Below are positions 45,961 to 55,000 of a stretch of 64,000 nucleotides of DNA, piece by piece (the first letter of the stretch is position 1; every line of letters begins with the position of its first letter). The stretch lies in assembly GCA_934615645.1 (NCBI GenBank), contig CAKTTR010000001.1:22863-86862 (forward strand), written 5' to 3'. This stretch comes from an uncultured Oscillospiraceae bacterium (GTDB lineage: Bacteria; Bacillota; Clostridia; Oscillospirales; Oscillospiraceae). A program made the translations under genes and the position numbers. The notes below the pieces were generated by a model. The model was not told the DNA's origin. It ran no database searches and saw only the letters and a program-made list of their open reading frames with translations.

Positions 45961-48051
45961 TCAGCGTTTTACATTTTTGCAAAACTGCATCAGGATCGTC
46001 GCGACCTGCTCCCGGGTCGCGCTGCCCTGGGGATCCAGGTAGGTCTGGCCGCCGCGCAGTGTGCCGGAGATCAGGCCGAGGGAGACGGCGTCCGCCAGCG
46101 CGTTGCGCGCCCAGGCAGAAACGCGGCCCGCGTCGGGATAACGGCTCAAATCCGCAGGCGTCCAGGTGCGCGAGACGCCCAGGACCTTTTGCGCGTAGCC
46201 CATCAGGATTACCGCGATCTGCTCCCGTGTTACCGGAACATTGGGTGCAAAGGTCGTCGCGCTCATCCCGGAGACGACGCCGGTCTGGTATGCCCAAAGC
46301 ACGGCGTTTTTGTACCAGTCCTGCGTCAGATCTGTAAACGGCGCTGCGCCGCTGACGCTTGGCGAGCCGCTCAGGCTGTAGAGAATTTGGACGATCTGCG
46401 CCCGGGTCGTGGCGGTCTGCGGAGCAAACCGGCTGCCGCCGACGCCGTACATCAGGCCGTTGGAGACGCAGTAGTCGATCCCGGCATGGGCCCAGTTATT
46501 AGCGCCCGGGACATCGGTGAATCCGGCGCTTGGGCAGGTGAGCTGCGCAATGGTCTCCGTCCGCGTCGCGCTGCAGCGGGTGCAGGTATAGCGCTTGACG
46601 CCGGGGGCGGTTTCCGTTGCGGGGGTCGTGACCACTCCGGCGTCCCAGTTGTGGTCCAGCGGGTTGGTGTAATCGCTGCGGTAGGAGTCGCCGCAGGTGC
46701 AGGTGTATGTCGTATACCCCTGTTCTGTGCAGGTCGGCGAGGTGACGGTGCTTGTGTACTGGTGGATATGCTCTGCGGTGACCGTGAAGTAGACCCTGCT
46801 GGTCTCCGTCGAGTAGTCCTTAAATTTCGTATTCTTTGCCAGCACTGTGACATAGTACCGGCCCGGCTTTGAGATTGTGCAGGTGTCACTCCTGGCGGTC
46901 GACTCGAAATTGGCAACGAGGGAGTCGTCCTCCGAGCGAATCCGCATCAGATACCATCTCTCATCCATCACGCCCTGGAGGGGGCTTTCGGTCCACTGTA
47001 CGGTAAAGCGCGTCTTGGCACTTACCACAGACGGAATGGTGATCTGCACTGCGGCGGGCCTTGCAGGTTTGACATAATTGATGGTGTACAGGCTGAACAG
47101 CTGGGCCTTGCTGTTGTCACTGGTGTGCGCCCAGTTGCCGTACAGCTGCATCTGCGTCCCGGCGGCAGAGGAGCCGTCTTTGCAATCGAGCACGAGCCAG
47201 TTGCCAGCCGTGACCGAGTCCTTGGCGATCAGTTTGAAAATACCGTTGTAGCTTTTGATGTACCATTGGAAGCGCGTCGCCCGCTGGCCAGCAAAGGGGG
47301 CGGTCGTCACCTTCGCCTGCGAGGCGCAATTGCCTTCGTAGGTGAGGTATTCCTCGTTGAACATATTCTGGACATAATAGCTGCCGTCAGCTTGGCGGAT
47401 AAAACGCCAGATCTGAGCTGGGTCATTGGCATTGTTGGTGCGGGAGATCGTCACGTTCCAGCTATTGGAGTCATAATAATTCGTCCCGATATGCTTCCAG
47501 CTATCTGACCGAATGAGCAGGCGGTAGACGTCTGCGCCGATGTTGTCAAAGGTCGGTGCCGGGGTCACGCTGGAAAAGTCCGGGCGGATCACGCCCCAGT
47601 AGGTGTTGTCAAATTTGTCATATCTCACATTTGTGACATTGACGACATATTGCCGGTCGGCATAATTTTGATGCCAGGTGCTGTAATCCGATTCGTAGAT
47701 TGCGACATGGCCGGCTTCATTTTTGACGCTCGGATTGTAGACTAGGATATCGCCCTTCTGGGGCTGGACGCCCTGGAGCCGCTGCCAGCCGGACGGGAGT
47801 GCATTCGTGCGGTACTCCTTGGCGTAACCGCCAGGGGAGGTCTGGCCGAGGTATTTGTAGTAAAAGCAGATCAGGTCGACACATTGGGCGCCATATGCGC
47901 CGTCGTAATCCAGGGGCTGCCCGGCTTTGCTTCGGACCCAGTTGATCGCGTCATCGGCGGTTTTGCCGCCTGTAGAGGCCGAGGCTGCCGTCGGCAGCAG
48001 GGAGAGGGCCATCAGCACAGCCAGCGCCAGGCTAAGTACACGTTTTTTCAT
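45961..48051 (-). CDS. Secreted CHAP-type peptidoglycan amidase with three SLH modules
   Basis: The 696-residue protein has a signal peptide (1-25, SLLPTAASAS), a CHAP cysteine-amidase domain (about 30-150: YGAQCVDLICFYYKYLG with catalytic Cys, GDILVYN, HVAIYE with catalytic His), a ricin-like region (about 165-310: QIWRFIRQADGSYYVQN), a beta-sandwich, a Cys-containing spacer (TYTCTCGDSYRSDY, YTCTRCSATRT) and three SLH modules (about 500-690) that anchor it to the cell wall. ATG at 48049-48051 gives a proper signal peptide. It probably trims peptidoglycan at the surface. Confidence 0.88.
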   Translation of the reverse strand: MKKRVLSLALAVLMALSLLPTAASASTGGKTADDAINWVRSKAGQPLDYDGAYGAQCVDLICFYYKYLGQTSPGGYAKEYRTNALPSGWQRLQGVQPQKGDILVYNPSVKNEAGHVAIYESDYSTWHQNYADRQYVVNVTNVRYDKFDNTYWGVIRPDFSSVTPAPTFDNIGADVYRLLIRSDSWKHIGTNYYDSNSWNVTISRTNNANDPAQIWRFIRQADGSYYVQNMFNEEYLTYEGNCASQAKVTTAPFAGQRATRFQWYIKSYNGIFKLIAKDSVTAGNWLVLDCKDGSSAAGTQMQLYGNWAHTSDNSKAQLFSLYTINYVKPARPAAVQITIPSVVSAKTRFTVQWTESPLQGVMDERWYLMRIRSEDDSLVANFESTARSDTCTISKPGRYYVTVLAKNTKFKDYSTETSRVYFTVTAEHIHQYTSTVTSPTCTEQGYTTYTCTCGDSYRSDYTNPLDHNWDAGVVTTPATETAPGVKRYTCTRCSATRTETIAQLTCPSAGFTDVPGANNWAHAGIDYCVSNGLMYGVGGSRFAPQTATTRAQIVQILYSLSGSPSVSGAAPFTDLTQDWYKNAVLWAYQTGVVSGMSATTFAPNVPVTREQIAVILMGYAQKVLGVSRTWTPADLSRYPDAGRVSAWARNALADAVSLGLISGTLRGGQTYLDPQGSATREQVATILMQFCKNVKR

Positions 48052-48134
48052 ACGCCATCTTCTTTCTTCAGGGATTTTGCAGGGATCGCAGCGTCCGGGC
48101 GTATCACATGCCAGGCTGCTAGATTCTACAGATG

Positions 48135-48163
48135 AGAATACACACAAACCGCATCTTTGTCAA
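48135..48163 (-). promoter_or_regulatory. Promoter of the CHAP/SLH gene
   Basis: Minus strand TTGACA (48158-48163), 17-base spacer, TATTCT (48135-48140). A 12-bp tandem (GACAAGCTGGGG-like, about 48160-48184) touches the -35. Confidence 0.7.
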
Positions 48164-48236
48164 GCTGGGGGACAAGCTGGGGGAAATAATTCTGTGTACT
48201 GCCGTTGTAAAAAATAGTTTTTCTTGAAAAAATCCC

Positions 48237-48265
48237 TTGCAATTTCCGATTGGCTGTGCTATTAT
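48237..48265 (+). promoter_or_regulatory. tRNA-Arg promoter
   Basis: TTGCAA (48237-48242), 17-base spacer, TATTAT (48260-48265), about 27 bases before the tRNA. Confidence 0.7.
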
Positions 48266-48291
48266 ATCTAAGCACCTTGTGAGGTGTGTAT

Positions 48292-48368
48292 GCGCCGGTA
48301 GCTCAGTTGGATAGAGTGACTGGCTACGAACCAGTAGGTCGGGGGTTCGAGTCCCTTCCGGCGTACCA
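48292..48368 (+). tRNA. tRNA-Arg (anticodon ACG)
   Basis: 77 nt. Acceptor GCGCCGG/CCGGCGT (one G-U), D arm GCTC/GAGT, anticodon stem ACTGG/CCAGT with loop CTACGAA (anticodon ACG, read as ICG), TTCGAGT T loop and an encoded CCA end. Confidence 0.95.
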
Positions 48369-48400
48369 AAGACCCATGAGTTTTTCTCATGGGTCTTTTG
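48368..48400 (+). terminator. tRNA-Arg terminator
   Basis: AAAGACCCATGAG / CTCATGGGTCTTT with TTTTT loop and T-rich tail. Confidence 0.9.
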
Positions 48401-48423
48401 CTTTGCTCAGGCGCGGCCTGCGG

Positions 48424-48588
48424 TCACAGATCGTCGGCGTCCTGCACTGGGATCTCATCGCGGTGGACGGGGCAGCCGGTCCAACTGCCCTGGGGGTCAG
48501 TTTGGTTGGATTGGAAGTTTGTCATTGGACCGGAAAAGGGCGCCGCCTGCCGGGGCGGCGTGGGGGTCTGCTGCTTTTTTTGCTTCAT
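48424..48588 (-). CDS. Conserved-looking 54-residue small protein
   Basis: The frame from ATG at 48586-48588, preceded by AGGAGG at good spacing, encodes a Lys/Gln/Pro-rich start (MKQKKQQTPTPP) and a C-terminus DPQGSWTGCPVHRDEIPVQDADDL. The GSxTG...P-VQDADDL ending matches, from memory, small hypothetical proteins common in gut Clostridia. No signal, membrane segment or known domain. It is divergent from rubrerythrin. Confidence 0.7.
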   Translation of the reverse strand: MKQKKQQTPTPPRQAAPFSGPMTNFQSNQTDPQGSWTGCPVHRDEIPVQDADDL

Positions 48589-48615
48589 GGTGTTCCTCCT
48601 GGATGATAAAAATTA

Positions 48616-48647
48616 CAGGCGCTGCGGCATAAATACCGCGGCGCCTG
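48616..48647. terminator. Hairpin between the 54-aa gene and rubrerythrin
   Basis: CAGGCGCTGCGGC-ATAAAT-ACCGCGGCGCCTG imperfect stem with T-rich flanks on both sides. It lies between divergent genes, so it may be a regulatory hairpin or a back-up stop for tRNA read-through. Confidence 0.45.
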
Positions 48648-48698
48648 TTTATACTCTCCGGAGAAGGAAGCTTTCATGCGGAAAACTGGAGGAAATCT

Positions 48699-49322
48699 AT
48701 GGATTTTTTAACTTCTGAAACATGTCAAAATCTGGCCCGCAGCTTTGCCGGGGAATCGCAGGCCCGGACGCGCTACCAGCTGGCCGCCGCCGTCGCCCGG
48801 CGGGAGGACCTGGAGGTCGTCGCCCGGATTTTTGAGACGGCGGCGGCCAACGAGCTGGCCCACGCCCAGGAATTTATGGAGCTGCTCTGCAAATGGAACC
48901 GGGGCGGCCTGGAAAACCTTCCTATTTCGGCAGGCTATCCCTATGTGCTGGGCACGGTGGCGGAGAATTTAAAAGCCGCCCAGGCGGGCGAATGGGAGGA
49001 GCACAGCGATGTCTACCCGGCCTTCGCTGCGGCAGCGGAGCGGGAGGGCTTTGCCGATGCCGCCCGGCTGTGGCGGGGCATCGCCGTGGTAGAGGGCGTG
49101 CATTACGAGGTCTTCCGGCAGTGCGGCGCGCAGCTGGAGGCCGGGCAGCTCTTTGCCAAGGCGTCGCCCATCGTCTGGCGTTGCGCCAACTGCGGCTATA
49201 CCTATACGGCTGCGTCTGCAGCGCTGACGTGCCCTGTCTGTGGCAAGCCAGTGGGCTGGATGCTGGGCGATATCGAGACGCAGCCGCCTGCCTTGATGGC
49301 TGATCACAAAAACAGCAGATAA
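48699..49322 (+). CDS. rbr: Rubrerythrin
   Basis: Non-heme diiron peroxidase of anaerobes that reduces hydrogen peroxide. The 207-residue protein has a ferritin-like four-helix domain with iron ligands (FAGESQARTRY, ANELAHAQEF, AEREGF, VEGVHYEVF) and a C-terminal rubredoxin domain with CANCGYTY...CPVCGKP. GGAGGAAAT precedes the ATG. Its 3' end overlaps the convergent amidase gene by 19 bases. Confidence 0.95.
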   Translation: MDFLTSETCQNLARSFAGESQARTRYQLAAAVARREDLEVVARIFETAAANELAHAQEFMELLCKWNRGGLENLPISAGYPYVLGTVAENLKAAQAGEWEEHSDVYPAFAAAAEREGFADAARLWRGIAVVEGVHYEVFRQCGAQLEAGQLFAKASPIVWRCANCGYTYTAASAALTCPVCGKPVGWMLGDIETQPPALMADHKNSR

Positions 49323-50044
49323 TTGCCCAGCACGTAGCCGACGAGCCCATCGTAGCGGATAACGTACCAGCCGCCGGACTCGCCCAGGACCTCCACGGAG
49401 GCGTGGTCCGGGACCTTTTGCAGCACCGGCGCAGTGGTCGAGGGGCCGCCGCGCAGATTCAGATTGCTGCCATCCGTCGAGACGACAGCGTTGCGGATTT
49501 CGCCCGGAGAGAGCAGCGGCAGGCCGAAATACTCGCATACGCCGGTGGCCAGCGCCCGGGCGATGGTCTGGAGATTGTTCTCAATCCACTGGGCGTCCTG
49601 GGGGTTATCGTGGTAGCCCAGCTCTGCCAGAACGGCTGGCGCCCGGGTGGCCCGCACCTCCACCAGCGAGGTGGTGGCCAGGGTCCGGACCTTCTCCGGC
49701 TGGGGATAGATGGGGCGGAGGTTATCGGCCAGAATATTGGCCATCCGCAGCGCCGGGGCGCTGGAGGGGTAGTAATAGAGGTCGATCCCGGTCTGCTGCC
49801 CGCTGGTCGCCGGGGGCGAGGCGTTGGAGTGCAGCGCCAGGTGGAAATCATAGTTGCCTGCGTTGCTCATCCGGATGGAATTGCCGACAGTCCCGGCGGG
49901 GTCGTTTCGGGAGACATTGATGCCGGAGGTCTCCAGGTACGGGGTCATGGCGTCGGCCAGGCGGTTCATCCAGTACTCCTCGTTCCCGGTGGTGACGTAA
50001 GGGTTATACTCCTGGGTCGAGGGGCTTAAAAATAAAAATGGCAT
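49304..50044 (-). CDS. N-acetylmuramoyl-L-alanine amidase (Amidase_3) with SH3 domain
   Basis: The 246-residue protein has a zinc amidase_3 domain (about 1-180: NEEYWMNRLADAM, NVSRNDPAGTVGNSIRMSN, FHLALHSNASP, VLAELGYHDNPQDAQWIENN with the catalytic Glu) and a C-terminal SH3b domain (NLRGGPSTTAPVLQKVPDHASVEVL...GWYVIRYDGLVGYV). No signal peptide is visible, unusual for a wall amidase; mother-cell cortex/spore or phage-type release is possible. GGTGAGC precedes the ATG. Confidence 0.88.
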   Translation of the reverse strand: MPFLFLSPSTQEYNPYVTTGNEEYWMNRLADAMTPYLETSGINVSRNDPAGTVGNSIRMSNAGNYDFHLALHSNASPPATSGQQTGIDLYYYPSSAPALRMANILADNLRPIYPQPEKVRTLATTSLVEVRATRAPAVLAELGYHDNPQDAQWIENNLQTIARALATGVCEYFGLPLLSPGEIRNAVVSTDGSNLNLRGGPSTTAPVLQKVPDHASVEVLGESGGWYVIRYDGLVGYVLGNYLLFL

Positions 50045-50135
50045 AGTACGCTCACCGTCCTTTTCCCTTCAGTCTATGCAAGGGGCGCAGGCGCTGTGCG
50101 TACGGGTCCGCCTGGCTGCCGGGCGGGCTTTTTCC

Positions 50136-50164
50136 TTGCGCCGGGCGGGGATTTGTGGTAAACT
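50136..50164 (+). promoter_or_regulatory. galE promoter
   Basis: TTGCGC (50136-50141), 17-base spacer, TAAACT (50159-50164), 28 bases before the galE ATG. Confidence 0.55.
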
Positions 50165-50192
50165 GGAGGCAAGAAAGCGTAGGGGGTAAGCT

Positions 50193-51260
50193 ATGAGGGT
50201 TCTTTTGACCGGCGGCGCCGGGTATATCGGCGCGCACACCGCGGCGCTGCTGCTGCAGGCCGGGGTGGAGGTGGTCATCGCGGATGATTTTTCAGCCAGC
50301 GCGCCGGCGGTCATCGGCAGGATCACGGCGGTGGCCCGGCAGGCCCCTTCGGTTTACCAGGTGGATGTGGCCGATACGGCGGGGCTGCAGACGGTCTTTG
50401 ACCGGGAGCAGCCGGACGCGGTGCTCCATTTTGCCGGGCGAAAATCCGTGGCGGAGTCCGTGGCATCGCCCCTTGCTTATTATGCGAACAATCTGGGGGC
50501 GATCTTGTCCCTGCTGCAGTGTATGCGGCGCGCCGGGGTGAAGCGGCTCATCGTCTCTTCCTCCGCGGCGGTCTACGGCACGCAGGATGTCTCGCCGCTG
50601 ACGGAGCGGGCTGCAGTCGGCGGCTGCGCCAGCCCTTACGGCTGGTCTAAATTTATGCTGGAGCAGATCGTGCGGGATGAAGCGGCGGCGCGGGGCGATT
50701 TTTCCGCAGTGCTGCTGCGCTATTTTAATCCCGCCGGGGCGCACCCCAGCGGCCTTTTGGGTGAGGACAGCGCATCTGGCAGCCTGATGACGGCGCTGGT
50801 GCAGACAGCGGCGGGCCAGCGCCCGGCGCTGCAGATCTGCGGCGGGGATTATCCCACGGCGGACGGCACCGGCGTGCGGGATTATCTCCATGTGATGGAC
50901 CTGGCCCGGGGGCATCTGGCCGCGCTGCACTACAGCATGGTCCACGATGGCGTCGAGGCGGTCAATCTGGGCGCCGGGCGGGGCTGCAGTGTGCTGGAGC
51001 TGGTGGAGACCTTCCGCCGGGTCAACCATGTGACCGTCCCAGTGCAGATGGCCGCGCGGCGGCCTGGGGATGTTGCCGTCTGCTATGCGGATGTGGCCCG
51101 GGCCCGGGCGCTGCTGGGCTGGGAGCCTCGCTGCAGCCTGGCAGAGATCTGCCGGGATGCCTGGAACTGGCAGGTGAAAAATCCTGCAGGCTATGAGACG
51201 CAATGGAAGGAGCAAAGCAATGAGGGCGCAGTGGACGATCCAGGAGATCGCGCATATTGA
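50193..51260 (+). CDS. galE: UDP-glucose 4-epimerase
   Basis: Interconverts UDP-glucose and UDP-galactose (or N-acetyl forms). The 355-residue SDR protein has LLTGGAGYIGAHTA (NAD loop), LHFAGRKSVAESV, SSSAAVYG, the catalytic tyrosine in SPYGWSKFMLE, RYFNPAGAHPSG, and GTGVRDYLHVMDLARGH. AGGGGGTAAG precedes the ATG. The 3' end overlaps the downstream trmO start by 41 bases, so the last dozen residues are not conserved. Confidence 0.94.
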   Translation: MRVLLTGGAGYIGAHTAALLLQAGVEVVIADDFSASAPAVIGRITAVARQAPSVYQVDVADTAGLQTVFDREQPDAVLHFAGRKSVAESVASPLAYYANNLGAILSLLQCMRRAGVKRLIVSSSAAVYGTQDVSPLTERAAVGGCASPYGWSKFMLEQIVRDEAAARGDFSAVLLRYFNPAGAHPSGLLGEDSASGSLMTALVQTAAGQRPALQICGGDYPTADGTGVRDYLHVMDLARGHLAALHYSMVHDGVEAVNLGAGRGCSVLELVETFRRVNHVTVPVQMAARRPGDVAVCYADVARARALLGWEPRCSLAEICRDAWNWQVKNPAGYETQWKEQSNEGAVDDPGDRAY

Positions 51261-51909
51261 GAGCGACTTTTCTGAAAAATTTGGCATCCCCCGGCAGAGC
51301 GGCCTGGTGGAGGAGCTCCAGGCGCGGATCGTGTTCGACCCGGCGTTCCGGGATGAAAACGCAGTGCGGGGGCTGGCGGAGTTTTCCCATATCTGGCTGG
51401 TCTGGGGGTTTTCCGCCAATGCCGGGCGCTGGTCGGCGACGGTCAAGCCGCCCCGGCTGGGGGGCAACACGCGCATCGGCGTCTTTGCGACCCGTTCGCC
51501 GTTCCGGCCCAATTCTTTGGGCCTTTCCTGCGTTCGCCTGCTGCGTGTCGAGCCGCAGACGCCGCAGGGGCCAGTGCTCCATGTGGCGGGGGCCGATCTG
51601 CTGGACGGTACGCCCATCTGGGATATCAAGCCCTATCTGCCCTATGCTGACTGTGTGCCGGATGCTGCGGCGGGCTTTGCTGGCCGAAACCAGGAGGAGC
51701 CCCTGGCGGTCGAGCTGCCGCCAGCGCTGGCACGGCAGCTGCCGGAGGCCCAGGCGGCGGCCCTGCGCGGCGTGCTGGCGCAGGACCCGCGGCCCCGGTA
51801 TCAGGATGATCCCGCGCGGATCTACGGCTTTGGCTTCGGCGGCTGGGAGGTGCGCTTCCAGGTGGCCGGGCGCTGCCTGACGGTCGTCAGCCTGGAAAAG
51901 AAAACATAG
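51220..51909 (+). CDS. trmO: tRNA (adenine-N6)-methyltransferase TrmO/TsaA family
   Basis: Methylates t6A37 of tRNA. The 229-residue protein has IGVFATRSPFRPNSLGLSCVRL (the family signature), GADLLDGTPIWDIKPYLPYAD, and a C-terminal DPARIYGFGFGGWEVRF domain. ATG at 51220 is chosen because AAGGAG lies seven bases upstream; an in-frame ATG at 51193 has none. It overlaps galE. Confidence 0.9.
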   Translation: MRAQWTIQEIAHIESDFSEKFGIPRQSGLVEELQARIVFDPAFRDENAVRGLAEFSHIWLVWGFSANAGRWSATVKPPRLGGNTRIGVFATRSPFRPNSLGLSCVRLLRVEPQTPQGPVLHVAGADLLDGTPIWDIKPYLPYADCVPDAAAGFAGRNQEEPLAVELPPALARQLPEAQAAALRGVLAQDPRPRYQDDPARIYGFGFGGWEVRFQVAGRCLTVVSLEKKT

Positions 51910-52097
51910 TCATGCGCCCCGGTCTGCGATTTTTTTGCAAGGCCGGGGATTTGTTTTGCCGAGCGGTAGCGCCGGGGCGAAAAACGTGGTAAAATAATTT
52001 AATAAGGCGCTGCCCAAGCGGCGTGCATATGGAAGAAATCGGGGTACGCCCCGGAGGATGATAGAGATCAAAAGAGTTTACCCGGGGAGGATATGGG

Positions 52098-55000
52098 ATG
52101 AAGCAACCCGTCAGCAGCCTCCGGCAGTGGATGCTGGAGCAGTATGCGCCGCAATTTCATTTGGAGAAGAAAACGCTGCTGAAGCAGCTGGATCAGGTGG
52201 GCTTTTACGCAGAGCGCTGCCTGCCACCGGTGGGCCAGCGGGTCAACTGCCAGCTGGTGCTCGATACCTGCAGGCTGTATTTGCAGACCCTGTGCCCGGA
52301 GCCGCCGGAGGGGTGGCTGGCGTTTTTATATGAGGAGATCTGCCAGAAAATGTTCCCGGAGACGGGCCATAGCCCGATGACGCCGGGGCAGCGGCAGGCG
52401 GCGGCGTTTTATCTGGGCCTGCTGCGCTATGCCATCAGCCGGGAGAATTGCCCCTTTGACCCCTTAACGGATATCGACGCTGCGACGGAGGCGGAGCTGC
52501 AGCAAAGCCGCATCGCTAAGGAATACGCCCGCTTCTGGAAGGCGGTGGAGGACGATTATTTTGTCGAGCTCATGCGCATCGGGCGGGAGATCATGCCCTT
52601 TGACCCGGCATCGCATACCATTGGCGTGCATCATGTGGCGGTGCATATGGCCCGGCAGGCGCTGCAGGCGGGGATCCCGGTGGACATTGCCCTGTGCAGC
52701 GCCGCGGCGCTGAGCCACGATATCGGCAAATTCGGCTGCCGTGGACGGGATGCCCGGCGGATCCCCTATCTGCACTATTACTTCACCTGGCAGTGGCTGG
52801 AGGGGCACGGTGTGCCGACGATTGCCAACATCGCGGCCAATCACTCGACCTGGGACCTGGAATTTGAGAACCTGCCCGGCGAATCGCTACTCCTGATCTA
52901 CGCGGACTTCCGGGTCCGGGGCAACCGGGATGCCGAGGGACGGGAGCGGGTGCAGATCTTTTCCCTGGAGGCAGCCTACCAGGAAATCTTCCGCAAGCTG
53001 GCGGATATGACGCCGGAAAAGCAGCTGCGCTACCGGACGGTCTATGCCAAGCTGCATGATTTTGAGCAGTACCTGCTGAGCCACGGAGTGGACCCGGACC
53101 CGGTGCAGCGCGGCGCTTGTACGGCGTGCACGCCGAAAGCGGCTCTGCTGCCTCGGCGGGAGATCCCGCGGCAGATCTGCAATCTGACCTTCCACAACAA
53201 TATCCGCCTGATGCGCCAGATTACCCACGACGCATCATTCGAGCAGCTGCTGGAGCAGGCGCGCAATGAGAAAAATCTGCAGAGCGTGCGGACGTATCTG
53301 CACCTTTATTCAGAATATCACACGTATCTGACCCGGGCGCAGAAGCAAAAGCTGCTGGCGTTTTTATATGAGCTGCTGATGCACCATGACGGCGATGTCC
53401 GGCGGCGGGCGGCCCGGATGATGGGCCAGGTGCTGACAAACAGCGGGCCGAAATACCGCAAGGAGCTGCCGGCCGGTGTGCCGCCCCAGGCGGCGGCGCC
53501 GAATCTGCTCTCCTTTTTAAATGAGTCGGTCCAGATCTGGGCCAGCTATGCCGAGCAGTGCCTGCATCCGGATCAAAAGATCGCGCCGAAGCATGCGCTG
53601 CGGATCTCCAACTCTCTGAAGATCGTGGCCGAGAGTATTTTTCGTCATCTGAGCCGCGAAAAATGGCCGGAGTATTTGGAGGTGCTGCTGGCCCAGGTGC
53701 GCAGGGACCTGCCCCAGGATCAGTTCGTGCTGCTAGACACGCTGAACCACGTGCCGGACGCCGCGTTTACGCCGCAGCAGGGCCAGGCGCTGCTGGTGCA
53801 GTTCGCCTCGCATTTATCCGGCGCTGCGGAGCGGGAGCAGATTGCCGCGCTGCGCTTTTTCCGCAAGCTGCTGGCGATTGGCGACGAGGCGCTGCAGGCG
53901 GAGGTCCGCCGCGTCGCCCAGGCGCTGGAGCCGGGGGAGTCTTACGCCGTGGGCTACGAGCGGTCGGTCCTGCTGCGGGGCGCGGGGGAGACAGCCTCCT
54001 TGCGCAACGCAGAGCGGCAGCATCTTTACCTGAGCAATATGAAAATGGCCGTCCACTGGAGCGTGAAAATATCGCACATTGATATGCTGTGCGAAAATGT
54101 CACGGCGCATCCGGAGATGGCGTTCCACACGGCAATGCATTTGAGCAATCTGCTGTGCGTCAGCGAGCATCTGCCGGTGCGGGATTACGCGGGGGAGCAT
54201 CTGGTCGCGCTCTGCGCCAAGCTCCCGGCGGACCAGCAGAATGAGCTGATGATCGACCTCATCCGCGAGCTGGAGACAGGGCGGGAGGAGGTCTCCCGTT
54301 ATATCCCGAAATTCCTGGGCCGGATGCTGTGCCAGCTGCCGGACTCTGCCTTTGCCGAGTGCCTGCAGTCCCTGGCGGAGCTGGTCCATTCGGACAATAC
54401 CCTGGCTGCCATGGCGGCGCTGACGACGCTGGCGGTGGTGCTGGCGAATCAGGCCGGAAGCGAAGCGGTGACGGAGCAGGTCTTTGGCCTGCTGCTGACA
54501 GGTGTGGCGCATTTTGACGATATGATTCATCAGCGGGCCCTCTCGCTGATCTGCCGCCAGGTCTTTGACAATCCGGTTCTGCCGCTTTCCGTCCGGCAGC
54601 GGTATTTTATCCGCATCTGCAAAAAATTCCTGACGCTGCTGGAGGAGCCGCACCCGGGGCAGCTGAATTTCTTCACCTGTGCGGCGGCGCTGAACCATTT
54701 GTATCGCTTCCTGGTGCAGTGCCAGGTGCATCTGCCGGAGCCGGTGCTGCCGCCGGAGCGGCCCATCGCTTTCTTCCCCGGGACATTTGACCCCTTCTCC
54801 TCCGGCCATAAGCGCATCGTGCAGGAGATCTGCGCCAAGCAGTTTGATGTCTATCTGGCGGTGGATGAATTCTCCTGGAGCAAGCAGACGCTGGCCAAGC
54901 TGTTGCGGCGGCAGATCGCCAGCATCTCCGTGGCGGACCAGCTGGATGTCTATCTCTTCCCGGATGATATCCCCATCAACATCGCCATGGCGGAGGATCT

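Noticed and set aside
48160..48184. Tandem GACAAGCTGGGG-like repeat before the CHAP/SLH gene
   Set aside because: Only two copies; it may be chance or a small operator, no support for more.
48286..48606. 106-codon frame beginning MYAPVAQLDRVTGYEPVGRG
   Set aside because: This is the well-known spurious translation of a tRNA gene; the tRNA-Arg lies inside it.
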